A stretch of 64,000 bases of DNA, taken from positions 4,464,001 to 4,528,000 of the forward strand of contig NC_003155.5 in the NCBI RefSeq assembly GCF_000009765.2, written 5' to 3'. This document shows, piece after piece, positions 50,101 through 57,379 of the stretch (position 1 is the first letter of the stretch; the number at the start of each line of letters is the position of its first letter). The stretch comes from Streptomyces avermitilis MA-4680 = NBRC 14893 (GTDB lineage: Bacteria > Actinomycetota > Actinomycetes > Streptomycetales > Streptomycetaceae). The position numbers and the translations under genes were made by a program. The notes beneath the pieces are model-generated. The model was given only the letters and a program-made list of their open reading frames with translations, was not told the origin of the DNA and searched no databases.

Positions 50101-52285
50101 CCACCCCGTCGCGGGCGGTGTCCTCGACGCGCAGCTCGACGGTGCCGGCGCCCGGCGCGTCGATGATCTGGCGCGGCTCGCCGCCCTGGTCGACGTAGCG
50201 GGTGCGCAGCGGCTCGTGCCGGGCGGCGAGCGCGTCCAGGGCCCGGCCCACGGTCCCGGCGTCCAGGGAACCCGGCAGCCGCAGGAAGAGCGGGGCGACC
50301 CACTCGGGGCTGCCGGGGTGCATCCGGTCCAGGAACCAGAGGCGGCGCTGACCGGAGGAGAGGGGGAGGTCGCCGGTGCGCGGGACGGGGCGGATCTGGG
50401 GCCCGTCGTCCACGTCGGCGCCCGTGCCGCCGTGGACGGCTCCGCCCGTGCCGCCCGTGCCCTCGTGCCCGGCATCTGTCGTGCCGCCGGTCACGGCACC
50501 GCTCGTCCCGCCGTCGGCCGCCCCCGTGGGTGTGCCGATCAGCTGGGCCTGGGCCTGGACCGTCGTCGCGGCGAACAGGCCGCGCAGGGAGACCTTCTCG
50601 CCCGACGCGGCGCGCAGCCGGGCCGCGAGCCGGGTCAGCTGGAGCGACGTGCCGCCCAGCGCGAAGAAGTCGTCGAGCGCGCCGACCCGGTCGAGACCGA
50701 GGAGGTCGGCCCAGACCCCCGCGACGAGTTCCTCCGCCGCGTCGCGCGGGGCCGTGTACGTGGGCTGCCCGGCGGCGGCGATCTCGGCCGGGGAGGGCAG
50801 CGCGGCCCGGTCGACCTTGCCGTTGGCCGTCAGCGGGAACGCGTCGAGGGTGTGGAGGAATGAGGGGACATGGCTGTCCGGCAGCCGCTCGGCCAGGAAA
50901 CCGCGCAGCCCGGCCGGGTCCGCCTCGCCGCTGACGGTGAGGTACGCGGCGAGCCGCTTGCCGCCGCCGTCGGCCTCGTACGGCGTGACGACCGCGCCGG
51001 TGACCGCCGGGTGCGCGGCGAGCGCGGCCTCGACCTCGGCGGGCTCGATCCGGACGCCGTTGACCTTCACCTGGTGGTCGAGCCGGCCCAGGTACTCGAG
51101 GGTGCGGTCGGAGCGCCAGCGCACCTGGTCACCGGTGCGGTAGAGGCGGGCGCCGGGCTCGGTGGCGTAGGGGTCGGGCACGAAACGGTCGGCGGTCAGA
51201 TCGGGGCGCCCGGCATAGCCGCGGGCCACTCCGACGCCGCCCGCGTACAGCTCGCCGGGAACACCGACGGGCACGGGGACACCGTTCGGTCCGAGGACGA
51301 GGACGCGCATGCCGGGCAGCGGGCGGCCGATGGGCACCGGACCCGCGGTGAGCGCGGGGTCGACGAGCTGCGCGGTGATGTCGATGGAGCACTCGGTGGG
51401 ACCGTAGGTGTTCCAGACCTCCAGGTCCTGGCCCGTCCGCTCACGCAGCCGCGCGACCAGCTCGGCGTGCAGGGCCTCGCCCGCCGAGAACAGCAGCCGC
51501 AGCGAGCCGCAGCCGCTCCAGTCACCCTCCTCCACGAGCAGCCGCAGCACCGACGGCACGACCTGGAGCACGGTGACGCCGTGGTCGGCCACCGCGCGCA
51601 GCAGCGCGGCCGGGTCGCGCTCGGCGCCCGCCGGGGCGAGCACCACGGTGCCGCCGCCGACCAGCGGCGCGAAGATCTCCCAGCCGGCCGCGTCGAACCC
51701 GATGGTGGTCTTCTGCAGAACCCGGTCGGCCGCCCCGAGCGCATGCCGCTGCACGGTCCAGCCGATCCGGTTCGCGATGCCCGCGTGGGTGACCACGACG
51801 GCCTTGGGCCGGCCGGTCGAACCGGAGGTGAAGACGGCGTACGCCGCGTTGGCGGGGTCGGCGGCGGGGAGCGGGCCGGCGGGGTCCGAGGACCGGTCCG
51901 GGATCTCCTCGGGTCCGACGCGCCGGGCACCGGCGTCGCGCACGGGGCCCGCCAGGGCCGGTCCGGCGACCACCAGGCGCGCCCCGGCCTCCCGGGCCAG
52001 GTCCGACAGGCGGGCGGGCGGCTGGGCCGGGTCGAGCGGGACATAGCCCGCGCCGGCCCGCCAGACGGCCAGCAGCGCGACGATCAGATCGACGCCGCGC
52101 GGCAGGCTCACCCCGACGAGCGTCTCGGGCCCCGCACCCAGGTCCCGCAGGTGGCGGGCCATGCGCAGGGACGCACGGTCCAGCTCCTCGTACGTCACCG
52201 TCCGGGCTCCGTCGACGACGGCGGCCGCGTGCGGCGTACGGAACGCCTGCTCGGCGAAGCGTTCCGAAAGCAGTTCGGCGTTCAC
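47156..52285 (-). CDS. Two-module NRPS beginning with an adenylation domain (A-T-C-A-T)
   Basis: About 1709 residues: A1 (10-510), T1 (GGTS, Ser about 548), Gly/Thr-rich linker (590-650), C (650-1080, HHITCDGWS), A2 (1100-1590), T2 (GGNS, about 1637). Hand-read codes: A1 DAWQFATIDK, close to the Gln code DAWQFGLIDK; A2 DLPKVAEVGK, Asn/Asp-like and identical to two A domains of the next NRPS. It lacks an N-terminal C domain, so acylation of the first residue must use the free-standing C protein at 54522. GTG 52285 is chosen for the AGGAGTTACC site; GTG 52300 is possible. Confidence 0.93.
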   Translation of the reverse strand: MNAELLSERFAEQAFRTPHAAAVVDGARTVTYEELDRASLRMARHLRDLGAGPETLVGVSLPRGVDLIVALLAVWRAGAGYVPLDPAQPPARLSDLAREAGARLVVAGPALAGPVRDAGARRVGPEEIPDRSSDPAGPLPAADPANAAYAVFTSGSTGRPKAVVVTHAGIANRIGWTVQRHALGAADRVLQKTTIGFDAAGWEIFAPLVGGGTVVLAPAGAERDPAALLRAVADHGVTVLQVVPSVLRLLVEEGDWSGCGSLRLLFSAGEALHAELVARLRERTGQDLEVWNTYGPTECSIDITAQLVDPALTAGPVPIGRPLPGMRVLVLGPNGVPVPVGVPGELYAGGVGVARGYAGRPDLTADRFVPDPYATEPGARLYRTGDQVRWRSDRTLEYLGRLDHQVKVNGVRIEPAEVEAALAAHPAVTGAVVTPYEADGGGKRLAAYLTVSGEADPAGLRGFLAERLPDSHVPSFLHTLDAFPLTANGKVDRAALPSPAEIAAAGQPTYTAPRDAAEELVAGVWADLLGLDRVGALDDFFALGGTSLQLTRLAARLRAASGEKVSLRGLFAATTVQAQAQLIGTPTGAADGGTSGAVTGGTTDAGHEGTGGTGGAVHGGTGADVDDGPQIRPVPRTGDLPLSSGQRRLWFLDRMHPGSPEWVAPLFLRLPGSLDAGTVGRALDALAARHEPLRTRYVDQGGEPRQIIDAPGAGTVELRVEDTARDGVAALFGAQFERGFDLAAGPLWRALLARVAGEDHVLLLTMHHITCDGWSTVILERELRELCAADRAGRAPDLPELPLQYADYGSWQGARLTDAVVEGELTHWRAALDGIAPLDLPADHPRPAVRDPRGAVVPFRVAPELAVKLAELGRAHGATPFMTLLTAYATLVARHTGQWDVPVGTPVAGRTRPETENMVGFFLNSLVVRCGLTADLGFTEALRRVRDAARAALVHQELPFERLVEELQPERDLSRTPLYQVAFDLHSEGVTSVVTHDSDLAAFAEAWQVAKTDLSLFMRQTPDGSLDGVLEYATSLFERGTAERMTGHFLTLLEQVAEQPETPLGALELLSADERHRLLVEWNDTAEDTDDRTVFERFEEQARSAPERTALTFGTETVTYGELDAAANRLAQHLRTRCVGAESRVAVLLDRGPELVTALLAVWKAGGAYVPVDPSYPAERIAAMCDTAGVRTAVTTSAYAARFTSSGTRLLLLDTDADDIAGRPAAAPARTRDPRRLAYTIFTSGSTGTPKGVEVTHQGLANHVAWAARELAGQDYGGGALFSSAAFDLVVPNLWAPLVTGQRLFLLPQDTDMSELGKRLAEAQPFSFVKLTPGHLDILALQLTPAQAGALAPVLVVAGEAFTRATLERWRALAPDTRLINEYGPTEASVGTTVYEIPEHADADVLPIGRPLPNMRVYVLDPALQPVPVGVAGELYVGGTGVARGYANRPDLTADRFLPDPYGTGPGARMYRTGDLVRHLPDGNVAFLGRVDDQVKIRGYRVELGEIQAVLTAHPAVRDAVVTVHRPENGEPTLAAHVVPADAAAPLPDLAAHCAARLPEYMIPATFTALDTIPVNANGKVDRSALPAPGRTADDESHVAPSGPVEERVAEIWTELLGVQAGAHDNFFHIGGNSILAIRLISHLQQEFEIDFAVRTVFEGPTVARIAATVEERVTAQIAALSDADLLDDAARTDTTHLTNNPALKEHQA

Positions 52286-52328
52286 GGTAACTCCTGTCAC
52301 AGACCTGGGTCGGGGTGGGCGGACGGGC

Positions 52329-52595
52329 TCAGGCCGCGGAGGACTCGTGCATGTGCCGGCGCAGGCTCAGCGGGCGCATGTCGGTCCACACCTCGGCGAT
52401 CCGGGCCAGGCACTCCTCGCGGCTGCCCTCGGTGCCCTCGGCGTGCCAGCCGGCCGGCAGGTCACGCCCGGCGGGCCACAGCGAGTACTGCTCCTCGTCG
52501 TTGAACACGACCCGCTGGACGGGGCCCTCGGACTGCTGTGCGGCCTGCTGTGCGGGCTGGTCCGCGGCCTGCTGTGCGGTCTGTTCTGCGGTCAC
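52329..52595 (-). CDS. MbtH-like NRPS chaperone
   Basis: An 88-residue protein: an N-terminal Gln/Ala-rich extension of about 25 residues, then the MbtH fold with FNDEEQYSLWPAGRDLPAGW and the three conserved Trp, ending EVWTDMRPLSLRRHM. It binds A domains and is often required for their activity. GTG 52595 has AAGGAGTTGCC upstream, very like the site of the NRPS gene it precedes by 43 nt. The extension is longer than usual and repetitive. Confidence 0.95.
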   Translation of the reverse strand: MTAEQTAQQAADQPAQQAAQQSEGPVQRVVFNDEEQYSLWPAGRDLPAGWHAEGTEGSREECLARIAEVWTDMRPLSLRRHMHESSAA

Positions 52596-52628
52596 GGCAA
52601 CTCCTTGGTCGGTGATCGGTACAAGTGG

Positions 52629-53633
52629 TCAGGCAAAGGCGGGCAGGAAGTCCTCGACGCGTACGCCGAGGCCGCGCCGGTCGGCCTCCTCGCGCACGAA
52701 CTCGGCGAGCGCCAGGTCGAGCACGCCCAGACCGAACGGGGAGTAGACGACGGGCCGGTCCGCGGTGCGGCGGAGCGTGGCCGTGCCGCGCAGCAGGGCG
52801 CCGATCGGGGCGGCGACGAAGTCACGGTTGCCGGTGGCCTGCTGGGCGAGGTCGAGGGAGGTGCGCTCGCGGCACACGTGGTCGGCGTCGTCGACGACGT
52901 TGACCGCCCCGAGGACGGCCTCGGCGGTCAGGTCCCGCAGGGAGATGTGCAGCACGGTGGTGTCCGGGCCGCACGCCGACAGGTCCATGTGCGGGGTCGC
53001 GGCGGTGGTGGCGAGGGAGACGAGGCGGTGCTCGCCGAGCGCGGCGGCCAGGTCGGTCACCGGACGGGCCTTCACCCCGGGGACCTCCTCGGCGCACCGT
53101 GCGGCGAAGGCCTCGGCGCGGGCCGGGTCCGTGTCGTACAGGGCGGCCTCGCGCAGGTCCGGCAGGGCGGCGGCCAGGAAGCGCAGGATCTCCAGGTTGA
53201 TCACACCGCAGCCGATCAGCAGCGCGGCGGCGGGCGGGTTGTCCGCGGTGAGTTCCCGGGCGGCGAGCGCCGCGCTCGCGGCGGTGCGCTTCGCGGAGAT
53301 CACCGCACCCTCGACGAACGCCACCGGGTGCCCGTTGCCGAGGGAGTTGAGGACGACGGCGGCGCTGGCCCGGTCGGTGCCGGCGGCCACGTTGCCGGGG
53401 AAGGAGGAGATCCACTTCATTCCGGCGACGGGCCGCTCACCGCCCCGGTAGGCCGGCAGGCCGATGATCCGGTCCCGGCTGTGGTGCTCCTCGGGGAAAC
53501 GCAGGAACGTCGAGTGCGGCAGGGACGTCTGCCCCTCGTCGTGCAGCCGGTAGGTCTCGGCGACGAGGTCGATGATCTCCGTCTCCCGGCCGGACAGGAC
53601 GTCCGTCACATCGGCGCGCCGGAGAATCAGCAT
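52629..53633 (-). CDS. sbnB: SbnB-like N-(1-amino-1-carboxy-2-ethyl)-glutamate dehydrogenase
   Basis: A 334-residue ornithine cyclodeaminase-superfamily enzyme. Visible are MKWISSFPGN (substrate loop), an NAD-binding region with LIGCGVINLEIL, and FSPFGLGVLDLA near the end. With SbnA it makes L-2,3-diaminopropionate: SbnB oxidatively cleaves ACEGA to diaminopropionate and 2-oxoglutarate (staphyloferrin B precedent). First gene of the long operon; ATG 53633 has AGAGAGGAA upstream and a SARP-type repeat 79 nt before the start. sbnA is 3 kb away in the neighbouring unit. Confidence 0.9.
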   Translation of the reverse strand: MLILRRADVTDVLSGRETEIIDLVAETYRLHDEGQTSLPHSTFLRFPEEHHSRDRIIGLPAYRGGERPVAGMKWISSFPGNVAAGTDRASAAVVLNSLGNGHPVAFVEGAVISAKRTAASAALAARELTADNPPAAALLIGCGVINLEILRFLAAALPDLREAALYDTDPARAEAFAARCAEEVPGVKARPVTDLAAALGEHRLVSLATTAATPHMDLSACGPDTTVLHISLRDLTAEAVLGAVNVVDDADHVCRERTSLDLAQQATGNRDFVAAPIGALLRGTATLRRTADRPVVYSPFGLGVLDLALAEFVREEADRRGLGVRVEDFLPAFA

Positions 53634-53712
53634 GGGATTCCTCTCTGCGGGGCAAAGGCCCGGGAGCCGGGGCTCGGGGGCAGGGCTGTTGACCCTGATG
53701 GTGCGAGCGCGC

Positions 53713-53730
53713 GCTATATGCGGCCTATAC
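53713..53730 (-). promoter_or_regulatory. SARP-type operator before sbnB-mbtH-NRPS operon
   Basis: On the minus strand GTATAGG-N4-ATATAGC, ATAG cores exactly 11 bp apart, ending 79 nt before the sbnB start. It overlaps the stop codon of the upstream methyltransferase gene. Same architecture as sites at 56927 and 62979. Confidence 0.65.
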
Positions 53731-54525
53731 GGCCCGTTCGGCCTCGACGTCGTACAGCGCGGTGCCCTTGAGCAGCGGCTCCTGGCGTACGTCGACGGTG
53801 AAGCCGTGGGCGTGCAGCAGCCGGAGTACGGCGGCCAGGCGGCCGTCCTCGTCGTGCACCTCGGCGACGACGGCGCGCACGAGGGACCAGTGCGCTTCCT
53901 CGAGGCCGAGCAGCACGTCGAGTTCGGCCCGCTCGACGTCGACCTTCAGCAGGTCGACGCGTTCGATGCCGTGCCGGCGGACCAGGTCGGAGGCGGTGAC
54001 GGCCGGCACGGTGAACTCGACGCCCTCGTGCAGCCCCTCGACGAGTTCCTCGGCGTCCTCGGCGTCGACTCCGCTGTTGCGCAGGAAGGCCAGGGTGATC
54101 TCGTCGTCGGCGCGCGGGTCGGCGTAGAGACCGGAGTTGCCCGGCGCGTCGGGGTAGTAGGTGAAACGCAGGAGTCCGGGGCGGTCGGAGACGGCCGCGC
54201 ACTCCGCCTGCCAGCCGGGCGCCGCGTGGTCGGCCAGGTTGCGGCGCAGACAGGCGTGCAGGTCGGGGGCGGGCTCGGCGGCGACGACGCGGACGCCGGG
54301 GCAGGCGCGGGCGCAGTGCACCGACATGAGGCCGACGTTGGCGCCGATGTCGAGGAGGGTGTCGCCGGCCCGCAGCCGCCCGGCCGCCCGGTGGTAGGCG
54401 CCGGGCGGCTGCATCTCGCGCCACATCGCCACCGCGGCGGGCCCGTTGGTGCACCAGACGGTGGGTCCTTCGGGCAGTTGCTGGCGTACCGGTCCCCCGG
54501 CCGCCGCGGACTCCGTACCGGTCAT
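53725..54525 (-). CDS. FkbM-family methyltransferase
   Basis: A 266-residue SAM-dependent methyltransferase. The SAM-binding GxGxxG-type motif is LLDIGANVGLMSVHC (about residue 58), followed by the acidic AAEPAPD; the FkbM signature VDLLKVDVERAELDVLLG sits near residue 195. FkbM enzymes usually O-methylate hydroxyls of sugars or natural products. Here a hydroxyl made by the dioxygenases or a carboxylate could be the target; unknown. ATG 54525 overlaps the C-domain gene stop (ATGA). Its stop lies inside the next operon's operator. Confidence 0.88.
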   Translation of the reverse strand: MTGTESAAAGGPVRQQLPEGPTVWCTNGPAAVAMWREMQPPGAYHRAAGRLRAGDTLLDIGANVGLMSVHCARACPGVRVVAAEPAPDLHACLRRNLADHAAPGWQAECAAVSDRPGLLRFTYYPDAPGNSGLYADPRADDEITLAFLRNSGVDAEDAEELVEGLHEGVEFTVPAVTASDLVRRHGIERVDLLKVDVERAELDVLLGLEEAHWSLVRAVVAEVHDEDGRLAAVLRLLHAHGFTVDVRQEPLLKGTALYDVEAERAV

Positions 54526-55868
54526 GACACGCCTCCGAGGGCGAGCAGGAAGAGCAGGTCGTCCTGGGCGACGAGCTCCACGTCGGCGGTCCGGGTGCCG
54601 GGCGCGTCGAGGGAGACGTCGATCAGGCGGTGCCAGGTGTCGCGGAAGCGCTCCACGGTGGCCGCGTCGAACAGGTCGGTGTTGTAGCGCAGGACCGCCT
54701 TGAAGCCCTGGCTGTCCTGGAGGACTTCGACGGTCAGGTCGAGCTGGCCCTCCTGCTGCGGCACGTCGCACAGTTCGGCGCGCAGCCCGCCCAGCCGGAC
54801 GGGTCCCTCGTAGAGGCCCGGCACGGGCAGCCGGTCGGCGGCGACGAGGGTGCAGGAGATACGGAAGAGCGGCCCGCGCCCGGCCGTCGTGTCCAGGAGC
54901 TCGACGGGATGACGGGCGTGGGCGAGACCGGTGCGCAGCCGGCGCTGTGCGGCCTGCGCGGTCTCCAGAAGCGTGGTCGTCGGGCCGAACACGGCCGCCA
55001 TGGGAAGGGCGTTGACGTAGTAGCCGACCGCTTCCCTGCTGCGCGGGGTGAAGCGGGTGGTGACCGGGCAGCCGATGAGGAAGCCGTCTCCCGCCCCGGA
55101 GCGGTGCAGCGCCGTCTGGAACGTGCCGAGCAGCCAGGCGAACGGGGTCAGCGCATGGCGCGCGGCGGCGTCCCGCAGCCGGGCGGCGGTGCGCTCGGGC
55201 AGCGCCAGCTCGACGGTGGCGCCGTTCAGGGTGCGCTGCGGCGGGCGCTGCCGGTCGGTGGGCAGGGTGGCGGCGGTCAGCCCCGCGCACACCTGCCGCC
55301 AGTACGCGGCGGCCCGCGCGCCGCGCGGGGATCCGATGAACTCCCGCTCCGCACGCACTTGTTGGTCCCAGTCGGTACCGACGGGCAACGGGTCGGGCGT
55401 CTCCACTCCCGTGCGCGCCCCGTACTCGGCGAACAGGTCACGGACCAGCAGCCACTGCGAGGTGGCGTCGCTGACGATGTGGTGGGTGGCCGTGACGAGG
55501 ACGGCGTCGTCGGGGGCCCGGCGCAGCAGCACCGCCCGGAAGGCGCCCTCGTCGGCGATCCGGAACGGCTCCTCGCCGGCGCGCTGGGCCAGCAGGAAGA
55601 GCCGCTCGTCGTCGGCGTCCGGCACCTCCCGCACGTCGAGCCGTACGGCCTCGGCCGGGCCGGTGACACGCACCGGGCCCTGCTCGGTGCCGGGGAAGCG
55701 GGAACGCAGCAGTTCGTGCCGGCGGACGAGCGCGGTGAGCGCCTCCTGGAGCACCTCGGTGCGCACCCGGTCCCGCAGGCGCACCGCGAGGACCACGTTG
55801 TACGCGGGGCTGTCCGGGTCCAGCTGATGGGTGAGCCAGAGACCTTCCTGGCCGGTGGACATGAGCAC
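54522..55868 (-). CDS. Free-standing NRPS condensation domain (probable lipoinitiation)
   Basis: About 448 residues, a single C domain. It starts STGQEGLWLTHQLDP (C1 motif), with catalytic motif HHIVSDATS (about residue 137) and later GCPVTTRF and LYQV-like LFRISCTL motifs. As the first NRPS begins with an A domain, this protein can supply the missing bond between the ACP-bound fatty acyl chain and the first amino acid. GTG 55868 leaves the C1 motif complete; ATG 55862 is possible. It follows sbnA by seven bases. Confidence 0.88.
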   Translation of the reverse strand: MLMSTGQEGLWLTHQLDPDSPAYNVVLAVRLRDRVRTEVLQEALTALVRRHELLRSRFPGTEQGPVRVTGPAEAVRLDVREVPDADDERLFLLAQRAGEEPFRIADEGAFRAVLLRRAPDDAVLVTATHHIVSDATSQWLLVRDLFAEYGARTGVETPDPLPVGTDWDQQVRAEREFIGSPRGARAAAYWRQVCAGLTAATLPTDRQRPPQRTLNGATVELALPERTAARLRDAAARHALTPFAWLLGTFQTALHRSGAGDGFLIGCPVTTRFTPRSREAVGYYVNALPMAAVFGPTTTLLETAQAAQRRLRTGLAHARHPVELLDTTAGRGPLFRISCTLVAADRLPVPGLYEGPVRLGGLRAELCDVPQQEGQLDLTVEVLQDSQGFKAVLRYNTDLFDAATVERFRDTWHRLIDVSLDAPGTRTADVELVAQDDLLFLLALGGVS

Positions 55869-55875
55869 GGGCGAA

Positions 55876-56859
55876 TCAGTCCTTCCACAGGTGTGCGACG
55901 TCTCCGAAGTTCTGGTTCACCCAGGCGTCGGAATAGATGGTGTCGAGATAGCGGTCGCCGCCGTCGGGGAATATGAGGACGCAGTTCGAGCCCTCCGGAA
56001 TGCGGTGCCGGATCTTCCACAGCGCGGCGACGGTCGCCCCGGACGAGCCGCCCGCGAGGACCGCTTCACGACCGATGAGCCGGCGGCAGGCGACGACGCA
56101 TTCCAGATCGGATATGTGCACCACCTCGTCGGCCGCCGAGGCGTCCATCAGGGGCGGCACCACGGAGGCGCCGTGCCCCGGTATGAGCCGCTGGGTGGAC
56201 TCGAGGCCGAAGATCGCGCTGCCCAGGGCGTCCACCGCGACGATCGTGGTGTCCAGGCCGCGGGCCCTGATGTGGTCACGGCAGCCGCGCAGCGTGCCGA
56301 AGGTGCTGACCGAGCAGAAGAGGAAGTCGACCGCACCGTCGAGGGACTCCTCGATCTCCCGCATCGTGGTCTCGTGCGCCTTGGGGTTGAGCAGGCTCGC
56401 GTACTGGTTGGGCCAGTACGCGTCCGGCGTCGCGGCCACCAGCTCGCGCACCCGGCGCAGCCGCACGGGCAGGAACTCGCCGGTCAGCTCGTCGCGTTCG
56501 GTGACGACCTCGACCTCGGCCCGGAACGCGCTGAGGATGGCGAGGTTCTGCTCGGTGGTCTTGCCGTCGACCACGCAGATGAAGCGCAGTCCGAAGTAGC
56601 GGCAGATCTGGGCCAGTCCGACGGCCAGATTGCCCGAGCTGGACTCGATGATCACGGTACGGCCGGGCTGCACCTCGCCGCTGCGGATGCCGGCGAGCAG
56701 CATGCCGAGGGCGGAACGGTCCTTGATGCTGCCGCCCGGATTGAACCTCTCGATCTTCCCGAATACCCGGGAGCCGAAATCCGGCAGCAGCCTTTCCAAT
56801 TCCACAAGTGGGGTGTTTCCTACGGTTGACAGAATGCCTGGGAACGTTTTGTCGGGCAC
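55876..56859 (-). CDS. sbnA: SbnA-like N-(1-amino-1-carboxy-2-ethyl)-glutamate synthase
   Basis: A 327-residue PLP enzyme of the cysteine-synthase fold. The start VGNTPLVELERL, PLP lysine in FNPGGSIKDRSAL (about residue 47) and ESSSGNLAVGLAQ are the SbnA versions of the CysK motifs; the phosphate loop is GGSSGATVAAL. By precedent it condenses O-phosphoserine with glutamate to ACEGA, which SbnB turns into L-2,3-diaminopropionate. GTG 56859 follows GGAAGGGG. A SARP-type repeat lies 67 nt before the start. Confidence 0.92.
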   Translation of the reverse strand: MPDKTFPGILSTVGNTPLVELERLLPDFGSRVFGKIERFNPGGSIKDRSALGMLLAGIRSGEVQPGRTVIIESSSGNLAVGLAQICRYFGLRFICVVDGKTTEQNLAILSAFRAEVEVVTERDELTGEFLPVRLRRVRELVAATPDAYWPNQYASLLNPKAHETTMREIEESLDGAVDFLFCSVSTFGTLRGCRDHIRARGLDTTIVAVDALGSAIFGLESTQRLIPGHGASVVPPLMDASAADEVVHISDLECVVACRRLIGREAVLAGGSSGATVAALWKIRHRIPEGSNCVLIFPDGGDRYLDTIYSDAWVNQNFGDVAHLWKD

Positions 56860-56926
56860 GGCTGCCCCTTCCCGGAGAGTCACTGCGGCACAACACAGAA
56901 TTGACCCGGGAATTCTCTGCGCGAGC

Positions 56927-56944
56927 ACTATGACGCCCCTATAC
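56927..56944 (-). promoter_or_regulatory. SARP-type operator before sbnA unit
   Basis: On the minus strand GTATAGG-N4-TCATAGT, ATAG cores 11 bp apart, ending 67 nt before sbnA. The first heptamer is identical to that before sbnB and before the phospholipase A2 gene. Confidence 0.65.
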
Positions 56945-57041
56945 GCCCCGGCGCCCTGTACGCCCCGGTGCCCCGGTGCGCCCCAAGGCCCCCGGCCGGG
57001 CGCGCGTTCGGGCCGGGACCGTCCGGGGAGGGGTCCGGACG

Positions 57042-57103
57042 GCCCCGGCCTGCCGGGGGGAACAGCTGTGCCGCCCCGGCCTGCCGGGGGGACAGCTGTG
57101 TGC
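57042..57103. repeat. 31-bp tandem duplication, each copy holding a hairpin
   Basis: Two near-identical 31-bp copies start at 57042 and 57073. Each contains CCCCGGC-CT-GCCGGGG, a 7-bp stem, followed by ACAGCTGTG. They lie just after the ACP stop codon, so they may act as a doubled terminator between units 1 and 2. Confidence 0.8.
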
Positions 57104-57112
57104 TTCGGCTCC

Positions 57113-57379
57113 CTACGCGGCCAGTTCGGCCGCCAGGAACGCGGTGATGGCGTCGACCGTCGGGTGGTCCCAGGCCATGGTCGGCTCGACGACCAGACCG
57201 AAGTGGTCCTCGACGTCGCCGCACAAGGACAGGGCGTACACCGAGTCGAGGCCGAGCTCGGCGAGCTGCGCGCCAGCGTCGATGTCGGCGGCGGGGCGCT
57301 CCAGGTAGGAGGCGACGCGCTCGGTGAGCCAGGATCGGATCGCCTCCGGGGAGGTGACGGCGGTGGTGGTCTCGGTCAT
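57113..57379 (-). CDS. Acyl carrier protein
   Basis: An 88-residue ACP with the phosphopantetheine site in ELGLDSVYALSL (Ser about 46) and the four-helix pattern, ending in AFLAAELAA. It should receive the fatty acid activated by the FAAL domain and hold it during desaturation and transfer to the first amino acid. ATG 57379 shares one base with the stop of the dehydrogenase gene (TGATG). Last gene of the lipid unit. Confidence 0.93.
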   Translation of the reverse strand: MTETTTAVTSPEAIRSWLTERVASYLERPAADIDAGAQLAELGLDSVYALSLCGDVEDHFGLVVEPTMAWDHPTVDAITAFLAAELAA

